Assembly: GCA_003446775.1 (NCBI GenBank)
Contig: DMCH01000023.1
Coordinates: 6,911 to 16,505, forward strand
Direction of reading: 5' to 3'
Length of the DNA stretch: 9,595 nt
DNA from: Chloroflexota bacterium
GTDB taxonomy: Bacteria > Chloroflexota > Dormibacteria > Dormibacterales > Dormibacteraceae
Part shown: in pieces, positions 1 to 6,552 of the stretch
How positions within the stretch are numbered: the stretch's first letter is position 1
How the letters are laid out: each line of letters starts with the position of its first letter
The notes under the pieces: generated by a model
What the model was told of the DNA's origin: nothing
Databases searched by the model: none
Seen by the model: only the letters and a program-made list of their open reading frames with translations
Position numbers and translations under genes: made by a program

Positions 1-203
1 GAGGTGGCTTCCGTGTGGCCGTTGCGGACGCGAACGGTTTTCGAGGTCTTCGACGCCTGGACCGGATCGCCGGCCTTGAACAGTCCCTTGCTGTTGATCT
101 CCTCGAAGTAGTTGTTGAAGGCGTCGTTCTGGGCGTTGAAGGCGGGAGTGCCCGGCGCGGGCATCTTCGACTCGTCGGCATAGAGAAGGTAGAGGTACTT
201 CAC
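1..203 (-). CDS. YciI-family (DGPF/YCII-related) protein, 3' end outside window
   Basis: Only the first 67 residues are present; the gene runs off the left edge. The start is a GTG at 203, with AAGGAG six bases upstream. The protein opens MKYLYLLYADE and continues with NYFEEINSKGLFKAGDP and a TVRVRNGHTEAT segment. This is the usual N-terminal pattern of YciI/DGPF proteins: a beta strand with MKYL.L.Y..E, a helix, then G..L..G..L.P and a TVRVR.G strand. The name-giving DGPF motif would lie just beyond the edge. Members are small ferredoxin-like-fold cytoplasmic proteins. Some are encoded beside ECF sigma factors, and for most no reaction is established. It lies 43 nt downstream of the DUF1059-like gene on the same strand and may be co-transcribed with it. 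The family call is firm; the function is unknown. Confidence 0.88.
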   Translation of the reverse strand, partial: MKYLYLLYADESKMPAPGTPAFNAQNDAFNNYFEEINSKGLFKAGDPVQASKTSKTVRVRNGHTEAT

Positions 204-246
204 GGATGACTCCTTGTGTAGTGCGCCGCCGGGGGCGGCTGCGTTT

Positions 247-399
247 TTAGGCGGGTTTGGCTTGGGCCAAGACCTGCTCGCGGGTGACGCCCTGCATGTG
301 GTGAACCTCGCTGGCGTGTTCCTGTACGCCCTTCACGAGCTTCTCCTCGTCGTCGGTCTCGAGCACCCAACCGCATTCACATTCGACTCGCTTCTTCAT
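247..399 (-). CDS. DUF1059-like small protein, 50 aa
   Basis: This is a 50-residue protein starting MKKRVECECGWVLE, with an acidic stretch (TDDEEKLVKG) and a helix carrying EHASEVHH. C7 and C9, with H28, H33 and H34, give a Cys-x-Cys plus His arrangement that could bind a metal; that part is inference. The layout (a short strand with cysteines, an E-D-E helix start, then H......H) matches DUF1059 small proteins, for which no biochemical role is established. AAGGAG lies four bases before the ATG, inside the last codons of the upstream membrane-protein gene, whose stop is only one base away. The two are therefore very probably translated from one message. It is short but well supported by its ribosome site, family pattern and tight spacing. 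Confidence 0.82.
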   Translation of the reverse strand: MKKRVECECGWVLETDDEEKLVKGVQEHASEVHHMQGVTREQVLAQAKPA

Positions 400-400
400 G

Positions 401-976
401 TCACTCCTTAGTCATGCCCGGCCTGGCGTTGCCATGTTGACCGGTGGGGTTTGGGGAATCTTTGGAAGGGACAGAGGGCTCATCCTGCTCGACGTTGACC
501 ACCAGGCGCCACGTATTGCGCAGCGCAACGATGAACATGCTGAGCACGGCACCGCCGACGTTCAGGATCGCGGTCGTATCGCCCCGAAGCAGGCCAACTG
601 CGCCAGAGATCAGATAGACGTAGACCGCGAAGGGCAGGAGCAGCAGCCAGAAGCTCTGCACGAACATATGACGGCGATCCCTGTCCTCGCGCCGAAATAC
701 GGGCCACCAGACGCGGATGCCTCGATAGATCGAAAACACTGCAACGGCCAAACTGATCTGGCCCCTGACTTGAATGCTCAGGATCGGAATGAGGAATGAG
801 GCCGAGAGCGCGAACGCGGTGGCCAGAATGGTCAGCGTGCTCTGTGCCAGCGCGGCCCACCGGTTCTTGGGATCGGAGAAGACGCCAAGGTGCAGCTGCG
901 TCGCCACGAAAAGCAGGCCGACCAGCGTCGCCGCGCTGCCCGCGGTGGTGGCGAAGAACAGGTTCCAGTCGCCCAT
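401..976 (-). CDS. Conserved multi-pass membrane protein of unknown function
   Basis: The protein has 191 residues and about five hydrophobic spans (near 9-29, 45-67, 72-92, 106-129 and 137-156). A polar tail of about 30 residues, rich in Pro, Ser and Asp, follows. The N-terminus WNLFFATTAGSAATLVGLLF resembles a widespread family of uncharacterised small membrane proteins that begin W..FF...GGA.A.L.GLLFVA. No catalytic motif is visible, so no function is assigned. It is the first gene of a minus-strand run and overlaps the ribosome binding site of the DUF1059-like gene. The ATG at 976 is only 31 bp from the ATG of the divergent SARP-type gene, and no clear Shine-Dalgarno precedes it. A GATAAT hexamer (992-987) could give a nearly leaderless transcript. 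Confidence 0.78.
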   Translation of the reverse strand: MGDWNLFFATTAGSAATLVGLLFVATQLHLGVFSDPKNRWAALAQSTLTILATAFALSASFLIPILSIQVRGQISLAVAVFSIYRGIRVWWPVFRREDRDRRHMFVQSFWLLLLPFAVYVYLISGAVGLLRGDTTAILNVGGAVLSMFIVALRNTWRLVVNVEQDEPSVPSKDSPNPTGQHGNARPGMTKE

Positions 977-986
977 CCCGCTGCGG

Positions 987-992
987 ATTATC
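987..992 (-). promoter_or_regulatory. Possible -10 element (GATAAT) for the membrane-protein operon
   Basis: On the minus strand GATAAT matches the sigma-70 -10 consensus at five of six positions and lies about ten bases before the ATG at 976, so transcription would start almost at the start codon. No convincing -35 is present. On the plus strand the overlapping GATTAT (986-991), with TTCCAG 17 bp upstream (963-968), is a weaker candidate for the SARP gene. Both are guesses forced by the 31-bp divergent spacing. Confidence 0.3.
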
Positions 993-1007
993 GGCTGAGA
1001 CAGGCCG

Positions 1008-1760
1008 ATGCTGAGGATCTACCTGACGGGCGAGGTGCAGGTCGAGAACGACGGTCGCCTGCTGCGCGAGTCACAGCTCGGCGGGCCGCAAGGCCGTTTC
1101 GTGCTGGCCTACCTGGTCACCGAGCGCAAGCGGGCGGTCACGCAGTCGGAGCTGGCCGAGGCGCTGTGGCCCGAGTCGCTGCCCGCTTCGTGGACTCTGG
1201 CGCTCAGCGCCATCGTCAGCAGGCTGCGGTCCCGCCTGGCCGGTGTTGGCCTGCCGCGCTCTCACATCATCGGCAACGCGTTCGGGTGCTACCAGCTCAC
1301 TCCACCTGGCGAGACGTGGGTCGATGTCGAGGCGGCGCTGGCGGGGGTCGATGCAGCGGAGGGCGCTCTGGTCGCGGGCAACCCCCAGGCGGCTTACGGG
1401 CCATCGCTCATCGCGACCACCATCCTGCGGCGACCGTTTCTGCCGGGCCACGACGGAACGTGGGTCGACGACCGGCGCGCGACGCTGGCGTCAAGCCTGG
1501 TCAGGGCCCTCGATTGCAGGGTCGATGCGCTGATCGCGAACAACGAGCTCGTGCTGGCGCTGACCCACGCGCGCGAGGCGGTGCGGCTCGAGCCGTATCG
1601 CGAGTCGGGGTACCGCCGGCTCATGCGTGTGCTGGCCGCCGGTGGAGATCGGGCCGAGGCCGTTCGCGTCTACAACCAGTGCCGCGATTTGATTCAGCGG
1701 GAGCTGGGGGTGGCGCCGTCGGCCGAAACCGAGGCGCTTTTTCGAGAGATCGCGGGTTGA
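1008..1760 (+). CDS. SARP-type regulator: winged helix plus BTAD domain
   Basis: The 250-residue protein has the two-part SARP architecture. Residues 1-95 form an OmpR-like winged helix: MLRIYLTGEVQVE, a QLGG.QGR.VLAYL helix, the SELAEALWPESLPASW element, then a recognition helix ALSAIVSRLRSRL. Residues about 100-250 form a bacterial transcriptional activation domain of TPR-like helices. Typical segments are RRPFLPGHDGTWVDDRRA, AVRLEPYRESGYRRLM, and GDRAEAVRVYNQCRDLI followed by RELGVAPSAETEALFREI. SARP proteins bind direct repeats and recruit RNA polymerase, usually activating secondary-metabolite or signalling genes. There is no AAA+ or cyclase domain on this polypeptide, but a cyclase-domain protein follows on the same strand after 222 nt. 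The ATG at 1008 fits the family N-terminus, though the ribosome site before it is poor. Confidence 0.93.
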   Translation: MLRIYLTGEVQVENDGRLLRESQLGGPQGRFVLAYLVTERKRAVTQSELAEALWPESLPASWTLALSAIVSRLRSRLAGVGLPRSHIIGNAFGCYQLTPPGETWVDVEAALAGVDAAEGALVAGNPQAAYGPSLIATTILRRPFLPGHDGTWVDDRRATLASSLVRALDCRVDALIANNELVLALTHAREAVRLEPYRESGYRRLMRVLAAGGDRAEAVRVYNQCRDLIQRELGVAPSAETEALFREIAG

Positions 1761-1806
1761 AGAACCGTCCGGCCCGCGGACCCAAGCCAGGCGCCTGCGA
1801 AAACTT

Positions 1807-1862
1807 GATTCTCCCCACCCGGCCCCGCAAGCGGGGCCGACCTCCCCACTTAGTGGGGAGGC
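1807..1862. repeat. Twin-hairpin palindromic repeat, copy 1
   Basis: Two adjacent perfect hairpins fill this spacer. The first is GGCCCCGC-AA-GCGGGGCC (1821-1838, with one more pair at 1820/1839). The second is CCTCCCCAC-TTA-GTGGGGAGG (1841-1861). The 5' flank repeats CTCCCCAC (1811-1818), so the GTGGGGAG arm can pair with either copy. No T-tract follows, so this is not a standard intrinsic terminator, although it may end or protect the SARP transcript. A second copy with the same GATTC..CCCCA.CCG start and the same GACCTCCCCAC...GTGGGGAGGC end lies at 6553-6613. The pattern resembles REP-like intergenic palindromes. Confidence 0.85.
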
Positions 1863-1905
1863 GAGACCTCGGCTCCCTTCTCTGCCCGCCTCTTCTCTCC
1901 CTCGA

Positions 1906-1954
1906 CATGACTCGCGAAGGCGAGTTGCGGCACACGCGACATTGTGGAGTCATG
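1906..1954. repeat. Nested inverted repeats upstream of the cyclase gene
   Basis: CATGACTC (1906-1913) is matched by GAGTCATG (1947-1954), 33 nt apart. Inside, ACTCGC (1910-1915) pairs with GCGAGT (1920-1925) across a GAAG loop. The two pairings share ACTC and so exclude each other. The region is 29-77 nt before the TTG start and could be an operator or a leader structure. No function is shown. Confidence 0.45.
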
Positions 1955-1969
1955 ACATTTTGAGGCGAT

Positions 1970-1976
1970 AAGGAGG
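1970..1976 (+). promoter_or_regulatory. Ribosome binding site deciding a TTG start
   Basis: AAGGAGG is a near-perfect anti-Shine-Dalgarno match, six bases before TTG at 1983. The first in-frame ATG (2016) has no comparable site, so the TTG start is preferred. Confidence 0.85.
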
Positions 1977-1982
1977 GTCTCC

Positions 1983-3602
1983 TTGGCCTCGGGCGCCGTA
2001 CCGTTACAAGCCCAGATGCAACCAGGTATCGTCGGTTTGCGCGGCGCGGTCACGACCCTCTGGGAGGACGACCTGCGGGCCGTGCGCGAAGACCGGTACG
2101 ACACCGACCGCGGCAAGGAGGCTCTGGCCTTCATCCAGCGCTTCAACGCCATGGTCGCCCAGCTTCGCGTGCCGATACAGCAGGCCTGGGGCGTGGGTGG
2201 CCTCGTCCACGTGGCCGACAACCCGGACGTCACTGGGCCGGGACAGCGTGTCTCTCAGACCCGCATCAAGCTTCTCAACCACGGCGAGGCGGTTGTCGTC
2301 GAGGCGTTCGCTTACACAGCCGGTACTCCCAAGCCCGAGCCTGGTCTCGGACTCGACCGCGAGATCAAAGTGGCCGAGATCGGCGCGTCTGCGTTCGTCC
2401 ATGAGCTCTATCGCACGCTGGTCGCCTTCTTGCAGACGGCGCTGACCGTCGACCTTGGGCTCGCGGACTCGGCGTGGCTCTACGAGCAACTGGTCGCGGA
2501 TTACTTCACCGCCAACGCGCAGTGGCCGGCCCTGGGCGAGATCTACCAGCGCGCGACGCGCGAGTTCGCGGTCGAAGACAGCTTCGAAACGGTCACCGGC
2601 ATGTTCAAGTTCGAGGGCGAGACCAACGGGGACTTCGTGCTCAGCCTCAGCACCGACCGGCTGCACCGCTGCCGTGGCACGCATGCGGACACGGACAACT
2701 TTGTTTCGGCCATCAAGCTCGTCGTGGACGCCGACCAGTCGATGCAGCGGCTCACTCGAGAGGACGCGGCCCGCGAGCTAAATCTCGACGGGCTTGCCGC
2801 GACCAAGCTTGGTCGTCTGCTGGCGGCGGCCCCGGACATCTGTCGTGACCCCGAGGCAGCCGCGGATTTTTCGACCTGGAGCGTCTTGCCCTCCTACAAC
2901 GTGCACTTCTTCCGCCGCGTCAAGAGCGTCGACGACTACCTCGCGACCGCAGCCAACATCAACCTGACCAACGGGTTCGTCGTCGGGTCGGTGCTCGCGC
3001 AGTCGACCCTGGCATCGAACGATCAACCAGATGGGCTCCCGGATGGGGTGGTGACTTTCCTGATGACCGATGTCGTCGAGTCCACCCATATCTGGTTGCA
3101 AAACCGGGCCCAGATGTACGGGGCGATGCGGCGCCACGATCAGCTGCTGGCCGCAGCGATCGAGGCCAACCGTGGATTCGTGCTCAAGGAGCGGGGCGAA
3201 GGCGACAGCTTCTTTGCGGTCTTCCATCGGGCGACCGACGCGCTGGTGGCGGCGCTGGATGCGCAGGCGGGGCTCATGTCCGAGCCCTGGGCCGACAAGA
3301 TCCCGCTCGCCGTCCGGATGGCGATCCTGACCGGCGAGGCGGACGCCCAGGACCGCGATTACCGCTCGCCCGCGGTCAACCGCTGCGCGAAGCTGAGGCG
3401 CCGCGCGGTCGGCAACCAGATCCTGGTTTCGGAGACCACCTATTCGATCGTGGCGGACATTCTGCGTCCTGACATGCAGCTGTTGGGCGTCGGCAAGCGG
3501 CGTCTCGAGGGGCACGACCGGCCGGAGGATGTCTACGTGCTCCAGCACACCGAGGTACAGCTGGAGGCCGCCGTCCAGGAGGACGAAATCTCCGTCGCTT
3601 AA
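1983..3602 (+). CDS. Class III nucleotide cyclase domain with unrecognised N-terminal region
   Basis: The protein has 539 residues and starts at TTG. Residues about 352-520 are a class III adenylate/guanylate cyclase catalytic domain of the type common in actinobacterial and Chloroflexi signalling proteins. It contains VVTFLMTDVVEST with metal-ligand D363, KERGEGDSFFAVF with second metal-ligand D408, VRMAILTGEA, and SPAVNRCAKLRRRAVGNQ. It ends with RRLEGHDRPEDVYVL. The catalytic Asn is present (N466), but the position four residues later, usually the transition-state Arg, is Lys470. Residues 1-340 match no domain I recognise; they are soluble, with no membrane span or signal peptide, so the enzyme should be cytoplasmic. 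This half may be a sensor or regulatory region. The SARP-type gene lies 222 nt upstream on the same strand. Activity and nucleotide preference (ATP or GTP) cannot be read from the sequence. Confidence 0.88.
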   Translation: MASGAVPLQAQMQPGIVGLRGAVTTLWEDDLRAVREDRYDTDRGKEALAFIQRFNAMVAQLRVPIQQAWGVGGLVHVADNPDVTGPGQRVSQTRIKLLNHGEAVVVEAFAYTAGTPKPEPGLGLDREIKVAEIGASAFVHELYRTLVAFLQTALTVDLGLADSAWLYEQLVADYFTANAQWPALGEIYQRATREFAVEDSFETVTGMFKFEGETNGDFVLSLSTDRLHRCRGTHADTDNFVSAIKLVVDADQSMQRLTREDAARELNLDGLAATKLGRLLAAAPDICRDPEAAADFSTWSVLPSYNVHFFRRVKSVDDYLATAANINLTNGFVVGSVLAQSTLASNDQPDGLPDGVVTFLMTDVVESTHIWLQNRAQMYGAMRRHDQLLAAAIEANRGFVLKERGEGDSFFAVFHRATDALVAALDAQAGLMSEPWADKIPLAVRMAILTGEADAQDRDYRSPAVNRCAKLRRRAVGNQILVSETTYSIVADILRPDMQLLGVGKRRLEGHDRPEDVYVLQHTEVQLEAAVQEDEISVA

Positions 3603-3696
3603 CTTCGGAAAATCGGTCCAGATCGCGATATTGTTTGAAGCTGCCGGATCGAGCCGGCTTACGTGCCTTCAGGGTTGGGTTGGCCGACAGGTTCGG

Positions 3697-3703
3697 TAGG
3701 AGG
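3697..3703 (+). promoter_or_regulatory. Ribosome binding site selecting ATG 3708
   Basis: TAGGAGG lies four bases before ATG 3708. The open frame extends upstream to a GTG at 3663, but only the ATG has this site, and it also places the signal peptide at the N-terminus. Confidence 0.8.
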
Positions 3704-3707
3704 GTGT

Positions 3708-5030
3708 ATGCACTTCGTAGGTCCAAGTCGTTTGTCCGCGCGTATCGGGGGCCTGGCGGTCGCCGCGGTGGCGGCGCTGGTTGCCTCTTCGGTCAGCGCC
3801 AGCGCCTCGGCAAGTCCAATCGTGCTCGACGATTCTCAGCTGCAGGCGAGCACGATAACCGTGGGGGGCGCTTCGCCACTCAATACCACCCAAACTGTCC
3901 AGCACTGGTTCGGGCAGACGCTCGACCCGCACAACGGCATCACGTATGGCTACAACATGGTGGGAGCCGACCCGAGCACGAACGGCTCGGCGACGATCCA
4001 GGCGGACATCACGCCGCTGATCGTGAACGTCGGCGGCCTCACGTTCAACGGCAACGATGTGGTCGCTCCGACGCTGGCGTCCCCGCAGTTCGCGAGCAAC
4101 GATTACGGCTCTACGCCGTTTGCAACAGCCGCGGGCGCGTTTCCTAAGGCTCCTTTCAAGATTCAGGGCCCCGGCGGCGTCCTCTCGCAAGACGACGCCG
4201 GCAACTTGCTTCAGTTGCAGGACGCGACCATGCGGGCGCAGTTCAACAAGACGGGCTCGAGCACTTTCCACCTGCTCCTGCACCCGAACGTGCTGCCTGC
4301 GGTGACGATCGACGTCCCTAGCAGCCAGGGCGTCCTGCTTACGACCGGCCGCGGCGTGACCGGCGCCGACATCAACGTCGCCTGGTGGGTCACTCGCATC
4401 CAGAGACTCATCACGAGCGCTGACCCGACACACCTACCGATATACCTGACCAACAACGTCTATCTCCACATCGGTCCGAACCCCCTCAACTGCTGCATCA
4501 TCGGCTTCCACGGTGCGGGCCTTGTTCCTGGCAGGGGCGCCGGGAGCACGCACGGCAATGGCAACCAGGAAGTCCAGACCTACGCCTGGGCTTCATGGGT
4601 CCAGCCGGGCTTTTATGCCCGGGCGAACGGCGGCACCGACTGGGCGCTGCAAGACATCCACGCGCTCAGCCATGAGATCGCCGAGTGGGCCGACGACCCG
4701 TTTGTCAACAACAGGGTCGAGCCCTGGCTGACGCCCACCGCACCGCAGTACGGGTGCACAAATCTGCTCGAGACCGGCGACCCCGTCGTCGCGATTGGTT
4801 TCGCGAAGGGCACCAACACTTTCGAGCAGGGACCGAACCCGAACGGCACCCAGAGCGCCGACGGGTTCTATCACCCTGAGGACGAGGCATACCTCCCGTG
4901 GTTCATGCGCACGGCTCCCAACACGATCTCAGAGCCGACGCAGAGCGCATCCACCAACGTCGGTCGCTACACCCTGATGGGCGACCTCAACCCGTTCCCA
5001 GGCTTCCGCGCACCCGCCACGGGCTGCTGA
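3708..5030 (+). CDS. Secreted putative metalloprotease-like protein (HExxE motif)
   Basis: The 440-residue protein begins with a clear Sec signal peptide: a basic start (SRLSAR), the hydrophobic core GGLAVAAVAALVASSV, then SASASASP with likely cleavage near residue 36. The mature part is rich in Asn, Gly, Thr and Pro, as in extracellular proteins. Near residues 318-331 it has HALSHEIAEWADDP, followed by YGCTNLLETGDP (348-359). I recall this pair of motifs from uncharacterised exported proteins with SHE..EA..DP and a later LE.GD element. H322, E323 and E326, or a later acidic residue, could form a zinc site; that is inference, since HExxE is not the classical HExxH. The only cysteines are C262, C263, C350 and the C-terminal C440, possibly disulfides. 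It appears to be a single-gene unit, closed by the terminator at 5055-5083. Substrate unknown. Confidence 0.72.
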   Translation: MHFVGPSRLSARIGGLAVAAVAALVASSVSASASASPIVLDDSQLQASTITVGGASPLNTTQTVQHWFGQTLDPHNGITYGYNMVGADPSTNGSATIQADITPLIVNVGGLTFNGNDVVAPTLASPQFASNDYGSTPFATAAGAFPKAPFKIQGPGGVLSQDDAGNLLQLQDATMRAQFNKTGSSTFHLLLHPNVLPAVTIDVPSSQGVLLTTGRGVTGADINVAWWVTRIQRLITSADPTHLPIYLTNNVYLHIGPNPLNCCIIGFHGAGLVPGRGAGSTHGNGNQEVQTYAWASWVQPGFYARANGGTDWALQDIHALSHEIAEWADDPFVNNRVEPWLTPTAPQYGCTNLLETGDPVVAIGFAKGTNTFEQGPNPNGTQSADGFYHPEDEAYLPWFMRTAPNTISEPTQSASTNVGRYTLMGDLNPFPGFRAPATGC

Positions 5031-5054
5031 CGCGGGCCAGATCCGCACAATTAG

Positions 5055-5083
5055 AGGCCCGGGCGCTGAGCCCGGGCCTTTTT
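5055..5083 (+). terminator. Strong rho-independent terminator
   Basis: AGGCCCGGGC and GCCCGGGCCT form a perfect 10-bp GC-rich stem around the loop GCTGA, directly followed by a T-run (TTTTT including the last stem base). It lies 24 nt after the stop of the secreted-protein gene and separates it from the EamA gene. Confidence 0.95.
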
Positions 5084-5129
5084 CATGGGTACGGAAGGAT
5101 TGCGGGTGGGAGGCTGTTGAACTAGGTCG

Positions 5130-6104
5130 ATGAACAAGCTGATCGACCGTTATGCGGTCGTGTTCGTGGCGGTCGCCGCCACGCTGTGGGCCTCGGACGC
5201 CTACTTCCGCAACCCGCTGGTCCAGCACCTGAGCCCGACCCAGATCGTCGTCGCCGAGGACGCCCTGGTCACCCTGTTCTTGCTGCCGGTGCTCATCCGC
5301 AGTCGGGGCGAGCTCAGGAATCTCGGCCGCCGAGGCTGGCTGGCGGTCGGCATCATCGCTGCCGGCGCGCAGGCGTTGGCGACCATCCTCTTCACCGCGT
5401 CCTTCTCGATCGCGGCTCAGCATGGGCTGTTCGCGGAGACGTTCGTGCTCCAGCAGACCCAACCCCTGATCGCGATCGCGCTCGCCTGGATCGTGCTCCG
5501 CGAGCGCCGGCGCCCGTGGTTCTGGCCCGCGGCCGCGGTGGGGATCGCGGCCGTTTACATGGTCCTGTTCGCCGACCATCCGTTGTCGCCCGTCTCGGCG
5601 CTGAAGAACGGACGGCTCGAAGTGGGGCTGCTGGCGCTCGGCGCGGCCGCGCTGTGGGCGAGCGGCACGGTGCTCGGCCGCTTTGCGCTCGGGTCGATCT
5701 CGTTCTGGAGCATGACCTCGCTGCGCTTTACCCTGGCTCTCCCTGTGCTGGTGGTCATCGTGCTCGTGCAGAGCGGCCTGGGCGGCTTCGGGCACTACCG
5801 CCTGAGCGATTTCCTGCCCAACTTGCTTGTCATCGCGATCGTGCCCGGCCTGCTCGCGCTGCTCCTGTACTACCGGGCGCTGTCCAAGACGCCGGCCTCG
5901 CTGGCGACCATCGCCGAGATGGCCTACCCGGTGGCGGCGACGCTCATTGCGTCGGCTCCTTATCCGTGGGGCTTCAATCAGCCGCTGTACCCGCTCCAGC
6001 TTCTTGGTACCGCGCTTTTGCTGGGCGTGATCGTCTTTCTCAACTGGACGCGGGAGAGGGCGCCGGTCGTGCTTGTGCGTCCACTGTCAGTCGCCGAGGG
6101 CTAA
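5130..6104 (+). CDS. EamA-family (DMT superfamily) transporter
   Basis: The 324-residue integral membrane protein has ten predicted spans arranged as two EamA repeats, about residues 8-147 and 163-306. Family signatures include the first helix VFVAVAATLWASDAYF, helix four with QQTQPLIAIALAWIVLRER (residues about 108-126), and in the second repeat ALGAAALWASGTVLGRFAL and KTPASLATIAEMAYPVAATL. Length and topology are normal for drug/metabolite exporters of the inner membrane. Substrate cannot be inferred. The ATG at 5130 follows a modest TAGG site; a stronger GGGAGG is too far upstream to serve it. The SRPBCC gene starts 23 nt downstream on the same strand, so the two probably share a transcript that begins after the terminator at 5055-5083. 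Confidence 0.93.
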   Translation: MNKLIDRYAVVFVAVAATLWASDAYFRNPLVQHLSPTQIVVAEDALVTLFLLPVLIRSRGELRNLGRRGWLAVGIIAAGAQALATILFTASFSIAAQHGLFAETFVLQQTQPLIAIALAWIVLRERRRPWFWPAAAVGIAAVYMVLFADHPLSPVSALKNGRLEVGLLALGAAALWASGTVLGRFALGSISFWSMTSLRFTLALPVLVVIVLVQSGLGGFGHYRLSDFLPNLLVIAIVPGLLALLLYYRALSKTPASLATIAEMAYPVAATLIASAPYPWGFNQPLYPLQLLGTALLLGVIVFLNWTRERAPVVLVRPLSVAEG

Positions 6105-6127
6105 CCTCGCGCCCATGGAGGTCATCA

Positions 6128-6550
6128 ATGGCTGAATACGGGACATCGGTGGCAAGCACGGCATCACCGGACAAGGTGTGGAGGATCTGGTCGGACATGT
6201 CCACCTGGGGTGACTGGAATCCCAACGTGTCGACAATGGATTGGCAGGGCGGATTCGTGTCGGGCACCACGGGCGTGATGAATACACGCGCCGGCCAGCA
6301 CCACAAGATGCGCCTTCTCGACGTCGTGTCGGGTCGCAGCTTCGCGCTGGAGACGAGCGTCGGGCCGTTGACGTTGTTCCGTTTCAACTGCCGTATCGAG
6401 CCGGTGGGCGGCGAGACGAAGATCGGCCAGTATGTCGAGGTCAAGGGGCCGCTGGGGCCGATCCTGGGCGGGATGCTGGGGCCCCAGGTTTCGAAAGAGT
6501 TTGGAACGCTGCTCAGCAACCTCGCCAAGAAAGCTGAGGCAGCGGGTTAA
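6128..6550 (+). CDS. SRPBCC-superfamily (polyketide cyclase/dehydrase-like) protein
   Basis: The protein has 140 residues, the usual size of a single START/Bet v1-like domain. It opens with a strand ending TASPDKVWRIWSDMSTWGDW, the standard SRPBCC start (.A....VW...SD...W..W.P). Further strands follow (GTTGVMNTRAG, MRLLDVVSGRSFALETSVG, TLFRFNCRIEPVGGETKIGQ), then a glycine-rich turn LGPILGGMLGP and a C-terminal helix VSKEFGTLLSNLAKKAE. Such proteins form a deep cavity that binds hydrophobic ligands; most have no assigned reaction. GGAGG six bases before ATG 6128 fixes the start. The same frame stays open far upstream through the EamA gene, but that extension is a shadow. It follows the EamA gene by 23 nt and converges on the MarR gene. 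Confidence 0.9.
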   Translation: MAEYGTSVASTASPDKVWRIWSDMSTWGDWNPNVSTMDWQGGFVSGTTGVMNTRAGQHHKMRLLDVVSGRSFALETSVGPLTLFRFNCRIEPVGGETKIGQYVEVKGPLGPILGGMLGPQVSKEFGTLLSNLAKKAEAAG

Positions 6551-6552
6551 TC

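Noticed and set aside
221..248. GCCGCC-GGG-GGCGGC hairpin followed by TTTTT on the plus strand, terminator-like
   Set aside because: No plus-strand gene ends here. The hairpin lies in the short gap between two minus-strand genes and has the T-run on the wrong side for them; probably incidental.
890..1963. A 357-codon plus-strand open frame overlapping the SARP gene
   Set aside because: Its translation is Arg-, Ala- and Gly-rich low-complexity typical of a high-GC shadow frame, while the overlapping frame is a clear SARP/BTAD protein.
3643..3658. GCCGG-ATCGAG-CCGGC hairpin after the cyclase gene
   Set aside because: Only five base pairs and two T bases follow; too weak to call a terminator.
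3663..3707. Earlier GTG start for the secreted protein
   Set aside because: It would bury the signal peptide behind 15 extra residues and lacks a ribosome site; ATG 3708 has TAGGAGG.
4929..5795. A 288-codon minus-strand frame opposite the EamA gene
   Set aside because: The translation is His/Arg/Glu-rich with no recognisable domain, crosses the intrinsic terminator, and is antisense to a clear transporter.
5186..6127. Long upstream extension of the SRPBCC frame through the EamA gene
   Set aside because: It is Arg/Ala-rich shadow sequence. GGAGG before ATG 6128 and the complete 140-aa domain fix the start.
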